Made by a program: the position numbers and the translations under genes | Source of the DNA: Nageia nagi | Lineage: Eukaryota > Pinophyta | Assembly (NCBI GenBank): GCA_050084985.1 | Contig: JBITNC010000001.1 | Location: 15,748,001-15,812,000, forward strand | Length of the DNA stretch: 64,000 bases | Reading direction: 5' to 3' | The notes under the pieces: model-generated | The model's input: only the letters and a program-made list of their open reading frames with translations | What the model was told of the DNA's origin: nothing | The model's database searches: none | Shown here: piece by piece, positions 1-12,677 of the stretch | How the letters are laid out: every line of letters starts with the position of its first letter | Numbering within the stretch: position 1 is the stretch's first letter

Positions 1-299
1 GTATGTAAGGGTTTAGCTTTTCATCCTTATTTTCAAATAAATCTTGTATTTGATTGATGACATGTTGGAAATCCCCATATATCTCTATATTCTTGATTTT
101 CAATCCTAATATCAATGCTTCATATTCAACCATATTGTTTGTACAATCAAAAGAAAGCTTGTGTGCCATAGGGATTACTTAATTTGTAGAGGATACTAAA
201 AAAATACCTACTCTTGCTCTGTGAACATTTTCACCCATCAAAATATAGAGTCTAAGAAGTAGGTTAATCTTTCATGAGGCATATGTAGTCATCGAGGAT

Positions 300-1760
300 C
301 GAGATCTCATCAAAGTCATACCGTTGGCATACCTCAATCCTGTTTGCACATCATTGGCATCATGGATCACTTTGAAATTCATATAAAAATTCTTCATAGA
401 TAATTTGCTCTCCATCTTGAGGAAAATTTGTTATCAAATCTACGATTGTTAGGCATTTAATAGATTTTTGTTTTACCATATTTATATCGAATTCTTGTAA
501 CAACATCAGCCACTTTGCAAGTCTACCTAATAAATGTTCCTTAGCCATAAGATATTTCAATTGGTTAATAGGAATAATAATAAATGTAGTACAATGTAAT
601 AAATAATGCCTCAATTTTTCAGTAGTAAAGGCAATAGCATAGCAAAGTTTTTTCATAGGAGTGTATCTAGTCTCATAATCAATCAAAGTTTAGCTAAGAT
701 AATAGATGGCTCTTTTCTTATTTTCTATATCTTTTTTACAAAGCATTGTTCCTAGTGCATATAATGTGTCTGAAATGTATAAGTAAGTAGGTTTTGAAAA
801 ATGCATGGGGACTAGGATGGAAGGATGAAGTAAATATCGTTTAATATCCTCAAATGCTTTTTGACAATTATCATCTCATACAAATTTGACATCTTTTTGG
901 AGCAAATGAGTGAATGGCCTACATTTATCTCCAAGTTGAGAAATAAACCTTCTAATTGAATTTATTTTACCTTGGAGGCTCCTTAATTATTTCAAATTTT
1001 TGATTGGAGACATACTAAGGCTTTGACTTTCTCAGGATCTACTTCTATTCCTCTATTAGAAACCATGAATCCTAATAATTTACTAGAAGTAACTCCAAAT
1101 GCATACTTTTGAGGTTTAAGTTGTAGTTTGTACCTTCACAAAATGATGTATACCTATTCAAGCATTTGTAGATGATCTTATCCTTGCTTGGATTTGACTA
1201 GAATATTATCAAAGTATACCTCTACAATTTTGTGAATGTGTTCATGAAACATGGTGACCATTTCTCTTTGGTATGTAGCACCTATATTTTTAAGTCCAAA
1301 AGGCATAACCATCCATCAAAAATTACCTCAAGGGGTAGTAAAAGCTATTTTATGTTGATTAGTAGGGTTAATCAAAATTTGGTTATAACCAAAAAATCCA
1401 TCCATAAATGATAATGTATCATGACTAGCTAGCTATAATATCAACAATCATATCAATATTTGGTAATAAAAAATCATCTTTTAGACAAGTATTATTAATA
1501 TCATGAAAATATGTACATACCCATATTTCACCTGTTGTTTTGGAGACATGAACAATATTAGCCATCCAATCAGACTAGTTGATAGGCCTTACGAAACCAA
1601 CATTCAATTATTTCTGTATCTCTTTTTTAACTAATAAGGCCTTGGAAGGATTCATCTTTCTAGGTTTTTGTTTTATTGGCTTGACACCCTCTTTCAATAG
1701 TATATTGTGCATAATAAATGAGGGATATAATCCTAGAATATCATCATAAGACTAAGAAAA
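300..1760 (-). pseudogene. Element E reverse transcriptase-RNase H, decayed
   Basis: The minus strand around 1195-1320 encodes the palm-domain motif MPFGLKN followed by ATYQR and, about 25 residues on, YFDNILVKS. This is the RT active site with the usual YVDD changed to YFDN, so the second catalytic Asp is lost. From 686 to 360 an open stretch of 108 residues matches the gypsy RNase H region: YTPMKKLCYAIAF, then HYLLHCTTFII and PINQLKYLM, then GRLAKWLMLLQEFDI. Several stops and frame changes lie between these blocks. The order (RT upstream of RNase H on the minus strand) is that of a Ty3/gypsy pol. It cannot encode an active enzyme as it stands. Confidence 0.75.
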
Positions 1761-3025
1761 ATTCTTAGAATGCTAAATAAACTTGTTTTTGTACCTTTCT
1801 TTTTATGGAAGAGGTAGAGTTGCTCCAATTTGTAACAATCTCTCATCATTCGAAGTGCCAATATTGATGTGTATCAACTCCTCTTGTGGAAATGTATGAT
1901 CTTTTTTATGCAATAAGGATGATAAGTCTTCTATGTTTGGTATTTCATCTTCAGTTGTGTCTAATGGCTGAACCTATAATACTTCATAAAAATTGATCTG
2001 TTGACCATAATAAACATATTCATTAAGTATATAATTTGGTTGACATTTCTCATTAGATTTGGGCAATTTCGAATGAGCTCCCAAGTATTCAAGAATATCA
2101 TCATTAGTATTGAAACAATCAAAATCAAGAGGTATAGAATCATTGATCCATGTATCTACATCTATATCATCTAATAATTCTATTAAATTGCATTCTTTGA
2201 CAAACTTAATAGGACCCCATTTCTATTTTGTTTTTACATCATTACCCAAGCCTATTTTGGTCATTTGAGTCTTAAAGGTATTAGGAAAAGTAGGCATTCC
2301 TTGTTTAAATTTTCTTAAACCCCCCTTTGTATTTGTAATTTTGGAACATGTACTTATGAACAAATGAAGAGGGAAAATTTTTACCCAATTCAGAAGATGA
2401 TGGTATGTCAGTTGAAGATGTATCATTTATTTTTCTATAAAGCAAAGCAAGATTAGTTAGTGTCACCCTCATTTTCATGCCACTGGTAGCATGCTGGCAG
2501 AATAGCACACCATTGATGTCCTTCAACAACTAATACCCTAGGCCATCCCAAGTCTTTGATGGATGTAAATAGATTTGTATCATTGATTTCGTAGGTTCCC
2601 ATGTCTATCTTTGTGATTTGTATCTAGTTTTCATTATTGACCTTTGATATGGTGCATTCCAAGGTTTCTATCTCATATCATGATGGTATCATGGTAAATT
2701 CTTCCAAATCAACAACATTGCATAGTGCATATACCTCAAGATCTTCCATGACTGTATGTACTTTACCTTGGAATTCAATCTTTAATATGCCATGTAGTGT
2801 TGAAGGGACTGCATCCATGTCATGAATCCAAGGTCTCCCTAAGAGTATGTTATGTGATAATTTAGAATCCAAAACTTGAAATTTAGCTATTATAGTCTTG
2901 ACACCTATAGTAATCATGAGTGTAGCTATTCCCATAGGTTTCTTTGATAAGATATCATAAGACCTAATCCTGAAGGTAGCTTCTTCTAAGGGAGGAATCT
3001 CAAGAACTTTTTCTTGCAATTGCAT
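1761..3025 (-). pseudogene. Element E aspartic protease and protease-RT linker, decayed
   Basis: The open frame 3025-2678 (115 residues) contains IPPLEEATFRIRSYDIL, then GIATLMITIGVKTI, a core VLDSKLSHNILLGRPW and the AVPSTLH block. These are the C-terminal half of a retropepsin-like domain of plant gypsy elements. The catalytic D-S/T-G triad would lie upstream, in the broken part near 3026-3400, and I do not see it intact. From 2529 to 1961 only short open pieces remain; they match the poorly conserved linker between protease and RT in position but not in any recognisable motif. Confidence 0.6.
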
Positions 3026-4061
3026 TAAAAAAGAATAGAGAATACATTTATGACAGACCCATTATCTACCATTGTTCATTTAACTTCCCATCCATCAACC
3101 ATAGGTATGATATATAAATTTGAACATTCATCTAACAATTCTAGATTAAGCTTTTTCAGATTTGTAAAAAGAAATAACATCACATTCCTTAATGATTCTA
3201 ATGTTTTTTAGAAAACATAGTAGCTGAAATATTAGTAGGAACAATTTCATTTTTGAACAAAGCATATAATATATCCCTATGAACTTGTGATGTAGAAATG
3301 ACACCATATTAACTAATTTTAGTAGGTGTATTTAGGATAATGAGGGATACTTGTTTAGTTGTGATCGAATTTGGAACTTGATGTGTCATCCTCTTCTTAA
3401 GTTGGCACAAACCTCCTTGTTCACAAAAATGCTGTTGATTGTAGGTCCTTGGTTAGCAAGACTTTCATAAATTGTATACCTTTATTTCTCCATAAGCTCC
3501 AATATTGTAGCTTCTAATGTCTTGCAAAAGTTTGTAAAATGCCCTTTTTGTTGATGGTAAGTACAATAGGCATTAAAGCATCCATAGGACTATTATCATC
3601 TTGGTAAGAATGATCAATGGTATGTAAAAGTGCTCTTTTCATTAGATCCTTCAAAATAATGCATGGTTGTACTGAAAATGTATATGAATTTTCTTTTGTG
3701 GTTTGATATCTTTGCATCTTTGGAGGGGAATTAGATCTATCCACCATATGTATTGGGTTTTCCTCTTTCTTTGCATATGTTTTTCTAGTGTCTCACATAA
3801 AGAGGTTATGTGCATACTTAGCTCACCTAAAGCTAACAATTCCTTCTCTTTTTGCAATAATTATTGGACTAATACTCCAAAACTAATATCTTTAGCACTA
3901 GGAGCATGCAAATTAAGAATAGGTACAATAGATTCATGAAAAATAGCATAAATTTCATGTTCATATAATTTAATTTGAATAGATTACTATACCTTTATGA
4001 AGTGTGGAACATACTTCTTTAAGGTTTCATTGCCTCCTTGTCAAATTGCACATAACTCAGA
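3026..4061 (-). pseudogene. Element E gag, C-terminal part, decayed
   Basis: On the minus strand, immediately left of copia element A, the sequence reads as GGNETLKKYVPHFIKV, the classic gag motif in which a glutamine-rich block is followed by E-T-L-x-x-Y-V-x-x-F. Short open pieces follow (3857-3651 and 3747-3514). The gag continues on the other side of A at 12677-12598, where FKTLVKVFIGQYKHNI precedes it in a compatible frame. No zinc knuckle is recognisable. Position 4057-4061 (TCAGA) is the left copy of A's target duplication. Confidence 0.6.
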
Positions 4062-4561
4062 TGAAGGAACTAACACTAACAAGATAATTCTTAAATAACC
4101 AAGATCACATGAAAGCTCTCAATTCACATCTAACTATCACATAAAGCAATCTCATAAAGATAACATAAGATGTAAGTGGTTCCTCCAACTAGGAATACAT
4201 CCACTAATTAGATCTTTACTTCAATCACAAATACAACTCTTTTACAATCCTCCTACTATTTTCTCCTAACCACTATCCTATAGCATAAATTTAATCCACA
4301 ATTGATGTGTAATCACAAAGAGGAAGCCTTCTATTTATAGGCCAAAATCCCTCTTTGGATCACCCTTTTATCCAATGTACAAAAGCATGACATGCACATC
4401 CTTTTACCCAAGGGGCATGCTCATGACATGGAGTGTAGGACAAGTTACATTATCATAGTCACTTAAATACTTAAGGTATCAAATGATACCCTTAAGTATT
4501 AGTGAACTTACATAGAATATTTAATACAAACCTTTACAATAATGTATTATACATTCCAACA
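4062..4561 (-). repeat. 3' LTR of element A
   Basis: The 500 bp sequence starts TGAAGGAACTAAC and ends CATTCCAACA on the plus strand. It is duplicated at 12098-12597 and, inverted, at 38593-39093 and 42481-42982. On the element's own (minus) strand a TATA box CTATAAATAG lies at 4340-4331. A long near-perfect hairpin built on GGTATCAAATGATACC occupies about 4466-4500 in the U3 part. Confidence 0.93.
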
Positions 4562-4570
4562 CTCCCTCTT
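4562..4570 (-). other. Polypurine tract of element A
   Basis: On the minus strand AAGAGGGAG directly abuts the 3' LTR start TGTTGGAATG. This is the expected position and composition of a plus-strand priming tract. The related element C has AAGGGGGAG at the same place. Confidence 0.85.
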
Positions 4571-4789
4571 AATGCAATATTAGGATAGAGTGAGTAAGAG
4601 AGAAGAAGAGAAAGAAAGAGAGTTCTCCATCAAATAGATACAATAGAGATGAGAACTTTTTACATATTTATGAAGTAAGAAATATTTAGTTTGAGACTCA
4701 CTACTTTGCCAAATACAATCATTAACCATAATCGATTTCAATGTACATGAAGTAGTCATCCAACTAAAAGTCATGAAGAGTCTCTAAGA

Positions 4790-7019
4790 GCCTGCATACC
4801 TGAGGTAAATAACTTGCAATTTCAAAAGAACCTACAAGTCATAAGCAGCTCAAATAACAATATCAATTAGGTGCAACATATTCATCTCATCAAAGATAGA
4901 TGAATCACACAAATGCCATCATGAACTGATCAATGGTGCACTATAAGTCATCATTAAGATGCCATACCAAAAACTTATAGTCATCTACTGTATATAAAAT
5001 ATGTGTTGATTATCATTACAAAATAGAGCATGCACATATAAGTTCCTCACATATGGATAACTAAATAGTGTCAAAAGACACATAATAGTTCCTCATACAT
5101 AGATAACTAAACAGTGCTAGATTGACCAAAATAGAGAATGTACATATGAGTTCCTCACATATGGATAAATGAATAGTGCCAAAATACATATAAGAGTTCC
5201 TCTCACATGGATAACTAAATAGTGCTATATTAGCTAATTTTTTCTTTTAAAATTTTGTACAAGTTCCTCACATAGAGCGAACTTATCATGAAGTTGTACA
5301 ACAAAATCAACACTATATAGTACAAAATTCTCTTAGAGGTGAAGTTGTCATCACAAACATGAATTCAACATAAGAATTCAAAATTCACTCCCCCTTAAGG
5401 GTAACTTCACCAACCCAATAGCATCCCTAAGGTTATAGAACTAATCTTCTAGGAGGGGATTGGTGAACAAATCAATAGAGTTCAAGGTGGATGGACAATA
5501 CTATAGGTGTATGATGCCATCAAGAACCTTATCCTTGATAAAATAGATATGGATTTCCATATGTTTTATTCTCTAATGGAACATAAGATTATTAGCCAAA
5601 GAAATAGTCAATTGATTATTTAAAGAATCAATGATGAGCCACCTTGCTTATACTCAATTTCTTTCAAAATATGCCTTAGCCAAATAGCGTTTTGGGTTGC
5701 AATAGACATGGCATGATATTTAGCTTCTATGGTGGAAAGAGAAATAGTAGGCTGCTTCTTAGAATCCTAAGAGATAGCACTTAAACCAATGCTAAACACA
5801 TACATAGAGGTTGATTTCTTATCATCTTTATATCTTTCATAATCAAAATTTGAGAATCCAAAGAGAATAAATGAGGGCAACTTAGAATACTTGAGAGCAA
5901 GATCTTTAGTCTCTATAACATACCTCAAAATTTGTTTAATAACATTGAGATACTCAACATATAGTTTCTACTTGAATCGTGCCATAAGATTCATTACAAA
6001 GGTAATATCTGGTTTAGATATAGTCAAATACAAAAGACTACCAATTAATTACCTATAAGCTGTAGCATCAGCTAACTAAGATTTGGAGCTTAGATAAATA
6101 ATGATTCTAGGAGAGACTGGGATTGTAGCATATCTACACTTCATTCCAAATTTTTGTAAGACGTATGATATATACTTATATTGATTAAGGTAAGTACAAT
6201 CCTTGTATTGATACACTTACATTTCAAGATAGTAATGCAAGAGAATAAGATCAATCATTTTAAATGTTGCCTTAAGTTTGGATATACACTCTTGAATGAT
6301 TTCATCATTATTCTCAATAATCAAAAGATCATCCAAATAAAGGAGAATCAAGACCACATCTTTTCTTTAATTGAGTACATATAGATTGGAGTCAAAAAAA
6401 CACTTAGAGTAACCAATGTTTGCAAAATATTCTAAAATCTTTCTGTACCAAGCTTGAGGTGCTTGCTTAAGTTCATACAATGACTTCTTTAGCTTGCACA
6501 CAAAGAACTATTTGCCTTCCATAATAAACCCTTTTGGTTGATTCATGAAGATTTTCACATCTAATTCATCCTCTTGATATTAAGTTGAAAATTTTTCCAT
6601 CCTTGAGTTGCAAAAAGAGCAAGGATAACTCTTATAGTAGGCATATTTTTCATGAGAAAAAAGGTTTTCTTATAATATATACCATATTCTTGAGCAAAAC
6701 TTTTAGTTACTAACCTTGCCTTGTATTTCTCAATATTTCTAACTGAATTGAACTTGACCTTGTAGATCCACTTATTGCCAATCATATTTTTTTCATTGGG
6801 ATAAGGAACCAAGTCTGAAGTTTTATTTTTTATAAATGTCTCATATTCTACTTTCATGAATTCTATCCAACACTCACACTTTGAAGCTTTTTTGAAGGTT
6901 GAATGCTCATGCTTATTTTCAATCTTTGCAAATAAGGATTTGTTCAAGGTCATGCTCCTTGTTACCTTTTGTGTTAGAGAATTTTGCTCTTGAGGTGACT
7001 TATCTACATCAATATCCAA
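4790..7019 (-). pseudogene. Element A reverse transcriptase-RNase H, decayed
   Basis: The open frame 7019-6561 (152 residues) gives the copia RT N-terminus: WIEFMKVEYETFIKNKTSDL, then NEKNMIGNKWIYKVKFNS, EKYKARLVTKSFAQEYG and TIRVILALFATQGW. In the last block the usual catalytic D-V-K-S-A-F stretch reads as NIKRMN. From 6560 to 4790 the RT palm and RNase H are recognisable only as fragments that match the better-preserved copy in element C (40431-41720). It follows the integrase and precedes the 3' untranslated region and polypurine tract. Not functional. Confidence 0.75.
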
Positions 7020-7960
7020 TTAGTTAGAAGCAACTGAAGAGTCCTTTGGATCATCATCATTCTCTTTAGAAGTAGAATCTTCAAGAAGTTCATTGAACTT
7101 TACATCCCTTGAAATAAACATAGCTTTGTAGGATGGAGAGTAGAACTTGTGGTCTCTATGTTGAATTTTATAACCCATAAAGATGCATTTTTTTAGCTCT
7201 TTTATCCAACTTCTTCCTTTTCCTAGAAACAATATAGGAGAATGCTTCACAATCAAACACCTTAAGGTGAGAAATGCTAAGTTTTCTTCCTAACCATACC
7301 TCAAAAGGAGTTTTACTTTTAATAGCTTTTATAGAACACCTATTCAAGGTGTAAATAGTAGTGCTCATAGCTGCACTCTATAAAAAACTAGGAAGATTAC
7401 TCAATATGCATCTAGCCATCTCCATAATTATCCTATTTTTTCCTTTTAGTAACACTATTTTGTTGAAGAATGTAAGAAATTGTAAACTACCTAGTGATTC
7501 CATACTTAGCATAATAGTCATTGAACTCATTGCTATTATATTCTTCTCTATTATTTGATCCCAACATCTTGATTTTAAAGTTAGTTTGATTCTCAACAAA
7601 GGCTTTAAAAACTTTAAAACTCTTAAAGGTTTGATTCTTATACTTAAGTAAATATCCAAAGGTCATCTTACTAAATTCATCAATGAAGGTCAAGATGTAA
7701 GATGCTACTTCAAGTGATTTAATCTAAAATGGACCCATCAAATTTGAATGCACAAGTTGTAGAGGTTGAGATGCTCTTATTCCTTATTTTTTTCAAACTT
7801 TTGTTTATGCATCTTACTAAGAATGCACTTCTTGTATAGACCAACTAAAGGAGAAATTGAAAGCAAACTTTTTACAAGTTCTTGGTCTTTCATGTATTGA
7901 ATACTCTTATGGTTAAGGTACCCTAAATGATGGTGCCAAAAATTGCCTTTAGAACACACA
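7020..7960 (-). pseudogene. Element A integrase with pre-integrase zinc-binding region, decayed
   Basis: The pre-integrase region (7959-7777) reads WHHHLGYLNHKSIQY and ends in a KKCILSKMHKQKF stretch, with the first Cys of the HHCC signature replaced. The core (7693-7378) has TFIDEFSKMTFGYLLKYK and later MLGSNNREEYNS. In active copia integrases that second motif is a D-x-G-G-E-F/Y type, so the catalytic Asp is gone. The C-terminal part (7368-7020) has FEVWLGRKLSISHLKVFDC and the KKLDKRAKKMHLYGL block. Several frame breaks separate these parts. Confidence 0.75.
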
Positions 7961-8353
7961 CTATAAGTAAAGACACATATTTGATGGAACTTGATACATA
8001 ATGTAAAGATTATCTTTCATAGATCCTTTAACCAACGTGGCAAGTCCTTTCTTAATGTACCAAGATTGAAAGTTAAAATCAAAAGAGTATCCTTTTATAG
8101 CAACTTGGATTAGGGAGAAAAGGTTCATCCTTAACTTAGGAACATAGAGAACATTTTCAAGAACCCTTCTATGAATCAACACACTCTCAATTCTTTGGAT
8201 TTCAAGGGTAGAGTTATCACCTATCACAATCATATCTTTTTTATAATTATAAAAGTTTTCAAACATTTTCTTTTCAAAGCATAGGTGATTAGTGCAACCA
8301 GAGTCAATAATCCATTCAAATAAAAAAGAGTGAGACATGGAGTAGAGTGCCAT
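7961..8353 (-). pseudogene. Element A aspartic protease
   Basis: A 130-residue open stretch with WIIDSGCTNHLCFEKKMF near residues 15-32. The D-S-G triad with the following C-T-N-H is the copia protease active site and is intact here. Further on, VLIHRRVLENVLYVPKLRMNLFS matches the conserved block before the pre-integrase domain. It is cut from gag and integrase by stops, so it would not be made as part of a polyprotein. Confidence 0.75.
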
Positions 8354-9345
8354 AGCAAAGCCAACATGAATATTCTTCTTTCCTTTGTAGTTCTTTACAT
8401 TTCTATTACCTTTGTTCTTTTCCTCTTTTTTTTTTTTATAGCAATCAACTTCTTTGTGACCTTGGATACCATAATAGTTACAATTACTATCAAAAATTTT
8501 CTTAGAATAAGAATTATTTTCTTTGCCTTTTCCATCTCTTTGCTTGAAGTTATTGTTGTTAGTATTGTTCTTGCTGCTTGATTGTTGTTTCTATTGTTCC
8601 TACTACTATTGTAGCCATTGCTTCTTTTCTCAAACCTTTTGAAGGAAAAAAGATAAGATTTCTTTTACTGGTTGAACTTCTTCTTGAAAGGATTTTTGGT
8701 TGCTCCAAGAGCAACATTATTATCCTTAAGAGAAGAAATCAACACCTTGTTATTAAGGATTTTTTCATACTTCAATAGGAGCCTAAAAAGGTTCTCAAGA
8801 GAGAAGACTTCTTCTTCATCATCGAGTCTTATTTTCATAACTGTTACAAAGTTTTCAAACTTTGAAGAAAGGTTTTGAAGAATGATGAAGACCATGAATT
8901 CATCATTGATCCAATTGCACCCACAAGCAATAAGTTGGGTCTTTAAGTCAATGATTGTGTTCAAGTAGATAGCCACATTTTCATCTTTTTCTTGATGAGA
9001 TTGAAGCAATTTTTAGAGAATGGTAAACTTTCTTGAAAATTTTGAACAAAGGTAGATTTGCTTAAGCTTATCTCATACTTCCTTTGCTAAGGTTGAAGAG
9101 AAAATCATCAAGAGTACATCATCTAAAATTGCACAATAAATCATGGAGGTTGCCAACTCATTCTTTATGTTGTAAGCCTATAGTGCCTTCTCATCTATAG
9201 GAGGTACAAGGTTTTCATTCATTATTTGCCAAAGCTTCCTTGCTTGCAATTCAACTCTCATCTGTGGTTTCTAAATCCCATATTTGGAACCATCAAGAAT
9301 GTGTTTGGGTAAAAAAGATTCTTCTATTTGCTACATAAGAATGTG
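8354..9345 (-). pseudogene. Element A gag, decayed
   Basis: The piece 9009-8665 (114 residues) matches the copia UBN2-type gag: MLQSHQEKDENVAIYLNTII, LKTQLIACGCNWINDEFMVF and LQNLSSKFENFVTVMKIRL. Upstream to about 9345, other frames give ILDGSKYGI and MRVELQARKLW, the gag N-terminus, with several stops. Downstream near 8490-8440 a zinc knuckle survives as CNYYGIQGHKEVDC, with the second Cys replaced by Tyr. Confidence 0.7.
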
Positions 9346-12082
9346 AAATAATAAGCATGTAGTTTCAATAAATAATATTAAATGTTAATTTTAACAAATT
9401 AAATGATACATGTTATATTTAACACTAAAGATATGCTTGATTTGATTTATAAGTGCAAATATTTTACAATTCAAATAATAACCCATATACCCAAATACAT
9501 TTTTTATTTCAAGAACTGTAGATGTAGAGTGACATTGTTGAGGCTTGTTTTCTTGTCTAAAATTAGGCCTTCACTTGGATGTCCACACAAGAGGAGCCTA
9601 GGTCCTACCAATCCTCAACTAGTTCTCCTTGGGTAGCAATATACTTTCATAAGAAGATGTACTAGCTATTTTTTGAGGTTTTAACATTTATTGGACAGGC
9701 CAAATTATTAATCTTGATTAGGTTTCAAGTTATCCTCCTAGGTTATTAGGATAATCCCTAAATGGACATACAGATATGTCATATCACTACACACATACCT
9801 ATCCGCCTATTGGAGTTAAATCTAGACCAACAGAGGACTTGGAGGTAATTGAGAAGTATGAACTTTTCACCACTTAGATCATCAAACTTAAAGGCTCCAG
9901 TCAACCTATCCTCATCTCATGGCTCCTTAAACAAGTCATGTTGCAGAATGTATATGCGAATGTGTTCATTTTAGAGGTTGCTCATTTCAATGTTTGTGTT
10001 TTGATTGCATAAGAAAATAAATCAAAGTGCAAAATATGAAGTAAAAGAGTATAAGTAAAAATATCATCCATTCAAGATTGGAAACCTAAATGTCCAATGG
10101 ATTTTGTTTACCAACTCCTAAAGGATATCTTTTACATCATTCCTTAGTTTGCACAAATCCATTCCATATTTTGCATAAGGAATTTAAAAAAATTAGGAAG
10201 TCATTAAATGCATCATAACTTAAAAAGCATCCATTATTTTCATTAACTTAAAAAATTAAGAAGCATGCATTATTCACTTAATTTTAAAAAATTAGTATGC
10301 ATTATTAACTTAAAGAAATAAGTAATAAACATGCATCAATCCATAAATCAACCATGCATTATAACTTCAAAATTTAAGCAAGGATTTACTTAAAATTATA
10401 ATCCCTAATCATTAACTTAAAAAAATTAAGTATCATGTTTTAGGCTTTATGTAAAAAATTCATACAAAATTTCTCCCTTTTTACTTAAGGTTTTATCCTT
10501 AAAACTTGTATGCTAAAAACAATTAGTAGCCATAGCATACTTAAATATGTCCCCTTCTTTAACTTAAATATTTATCCTTTAAAGATAACATACTTAGATT
10601 ACCTTAGCAAATTTTTGACTAAAAAAGTTTTACTTAAGTAAATTACTATACTTAGAAAAAAAATTATACTCCAGAATATCCTCCATGTACCACATTTTTC
10701 TAAAAAAAATGGAATAGAATTTGAGAGTAATGATGCATAATGTATAAAGGAGATGGCTTGCAAGCAAAGAAAAAATAAATACCTACCAAAAAAGGATATG
10801 TTTGCTTCTAGAGAGCTTGCAAGTATTAATAAAATAGAAAGGAGACCCATGCATAATTAATGCTACTTTTACCTAAGCACTCAAAGTTAAAAAATAAATG
10901 CTTTTAGGTAAAAAACAATAGCTACCATTCCCTTACCAAAAAGGAGTAAATGTTGCTTTGCATGTGCATTTAAGAATTTGCAAGTATTCAATAAAAAAAT
11001 TAAATGCACAAAGAAGAAAAAAAAGAAACCCCTAACTTTATTCTGAGGCAAAAAGGAGGGCAACATCAAGGAGAAGATGCACAAAGGGAGGAGAAGAGAG
11101 CCATGTAGGAGAAGAGTAGACTTTAAAGGGACATGGAGATTTATGATGGAGGTCTATTACATTTCTTAAAATGTGAGGGGGAGGAGAGTGGCTTGCAATG
11201 AGGTGGATAGCTACAGTAGGGAGACCACCATCATGAGGAGGAGGGCTACGATAGCTATGGTAAGGAGATCATCATTGCGAGGAGTAGGGTTGTGATAGGG
11301 AGATCATCATCACAAGGAGGAGGGTTATAGTAGCTATGGTATGGAGACCGCTGTTGTGAGTAGGAGGGCTATGGTAGGAAGATCATCACTACGAGGAGGA
11401 TGGCTACTACTGACTCACCACCTTTGCTCAACAAAAGTGGCCCTAAAAGTTTTCAAACCTATCCTACAGCTTTTCAAAAATTGAAACCTTCAATTTTTTA
11501 TTATTTTGTAAAAAACAAATTGGATAAATTTTTGGAATTTTTTTATTGTAAATAAAGTTTTAGATAATTTTTGTTAAATAATAATGTATTTCAAGTGAAG
11601 GCATTAGGTTAGTAATCATAAATCTCCCTCCCCTTTTTGATATATTGTAAGGTGTACAATAAATTGCAAAATAAATTTACCAACATAATTTAAAAAAACA
11701 ATAGACATTTTATATAATAATATCTCTCCCTATTACTTTGTGCTAGTAAAAGATGTTATTTCTCACAAATAAAATTGAAAGAAATTGCAATGTTTTTTTT
11801 GTTTTTACATGCATATTGTTAATTTTTTTTTTAAGGTTAGGATGTAAAAAATTGCATTATTTAAGCATAAGTTTTTTTAAAAATGAACTAATACATCTTC
11901 ATAAAATATGTTAGTATCACTATGAAATAATCCAAAAAATAATCAAGGAGTAAGGAATTTTATACCTTCACTTGTGTTTTCTTTAAACAAGAAAAGTAAA
12001 TCTCAAGAAATGATGGAGAAACTCCAAGATGTTGAAGAAGAGCTTTCACACTTGGATGTGAAGAGGAGCTTCCAAATTCCTA
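9346..12082 (-). other. Element A leader region, non-coding, with an inverted 1.2 kb module
   Basis: About 2.7 kb between gag and the primer binding site; no open frame longer than about 85 codons and none recognisable. Positions about 10047-11200 on the plus strand are homologous to about 39112-40330 in element C. Shared landmarks are GTCCAATGGATTTTGTTTAC near the start and a stretch ending in AAATGCTTYTAGGTAAAA. In C this module is in the sense direction directly after the primer site; in A it is in the antisense direction. The segment 11040-11400 is purine-rich and consists of GGAG-type repeats. Confidence 0.6.
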
Positions 12083-12094
12083 GCTCTGATACCA
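12083..12094 (-). other. Primer binding site of element A (initiator tRNA-Met type)
   Basis: On the minus strand TGGTATCAGAGC begins three bases inside the 5' LTR end. It is the standard plant copia site complementary to the 3' end of initiator methionine tRNA. Confidence 0.93.
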
Positions 12095-12097
12095 ATT

Positions 12098-12597
12098 TGA
12101 AAGAACTAACACTAACAAGATAATTCCTAAATAACCAAGATCACATGAACACTCTCAATTCACATCTAACTATCACACAAAGCAATATCACAAAGATAAC
12201 ATAAGATGTAAGTGGTTCCTCCAACTAGGAGTACATCCACTAACTAGATTTTTACTTCAATCACAAATACAACTCTCTTATAATCCTCCTACTCTTTTTT
12301 CATAACCACTATCCTATAGCATAACTTTACTCCACAATTGGTGTGTGATCACAAAGAGGGAGCCTTCTATTTATAGGCCAAAATCCCTCTTTGGATCACC
12401 CTTTTATCTAATGTACAAAAGCATGACATGCACATCCTTTTACCCAAGGGGCATGCTCATGACATGGAGTGTAGGACAAGTTACATTATCATATTCACTT
12501 AAATACTTAAGGTATCAAATGATACCCTTAAGTATTAATGAATTTACATAGAATATTTAATACAAACCTTTATAATAATGCATTATACATTCCAACA
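12098..12597 (-). repeat. 5' LTR of element A
   Basis: A 500 bp LTR, same length as its partner at 4062-4561, followed on the right by the second TCAGA duplication (12598-12602). On the minus strand a TATA box CTATAAATAG is at 12376-12367. The U3 hairpin lies at about 12502-12536. Confidence 0.93.
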
Positions 12598-12677
12598 TCA
12601 GAAATATTGCTTTGCTGCTTGATGTTGTGCTTGTATTGGCCTATGAACACTTTAACTAAGGTCTTGAAATTTCTTGG
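12598..12677 (-). pseudogene. Element E gag, middle fragment between insertions A and F
   Basis: Only about 75 bp of host element survive between the two insertions. On the minus strand it encodes FKTLVKVFIGQYKHNIKQQS, which joins in frame to ETLKKYV on the far side of element A once one TCAGA is removed. This is the central gag motif of plant gypsy elements. Positions 12673-12677 are the left CTTGG duplication of solo LTR F. Confidence 0.6.

Larger units (their letters stand above)
4062..12597 (-). mobile_element. Element A: full-length family-1 Ty1/copia retrotransposon, decayed
   Basis: An 8536 bp element with two 500 bp LTRs (4062-4561 and 12098-12597), TG...CA ends and a perfect five-base target duplication TCAGA (4057-4061, 12598-12602). 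The primer binding site and polypurine tract place it on the minus strand. Domain order from right to left is gag, protease, integrase, RT, RNase H, that is copia order. It sits inside the gag of element E. Over roughly the first 165 aligned LTR bases I count about ten differences, so it is not a recent insertion. Element C (38593-42982) belongs to the same family. All coding regions are broken. Confidence 0.93.
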
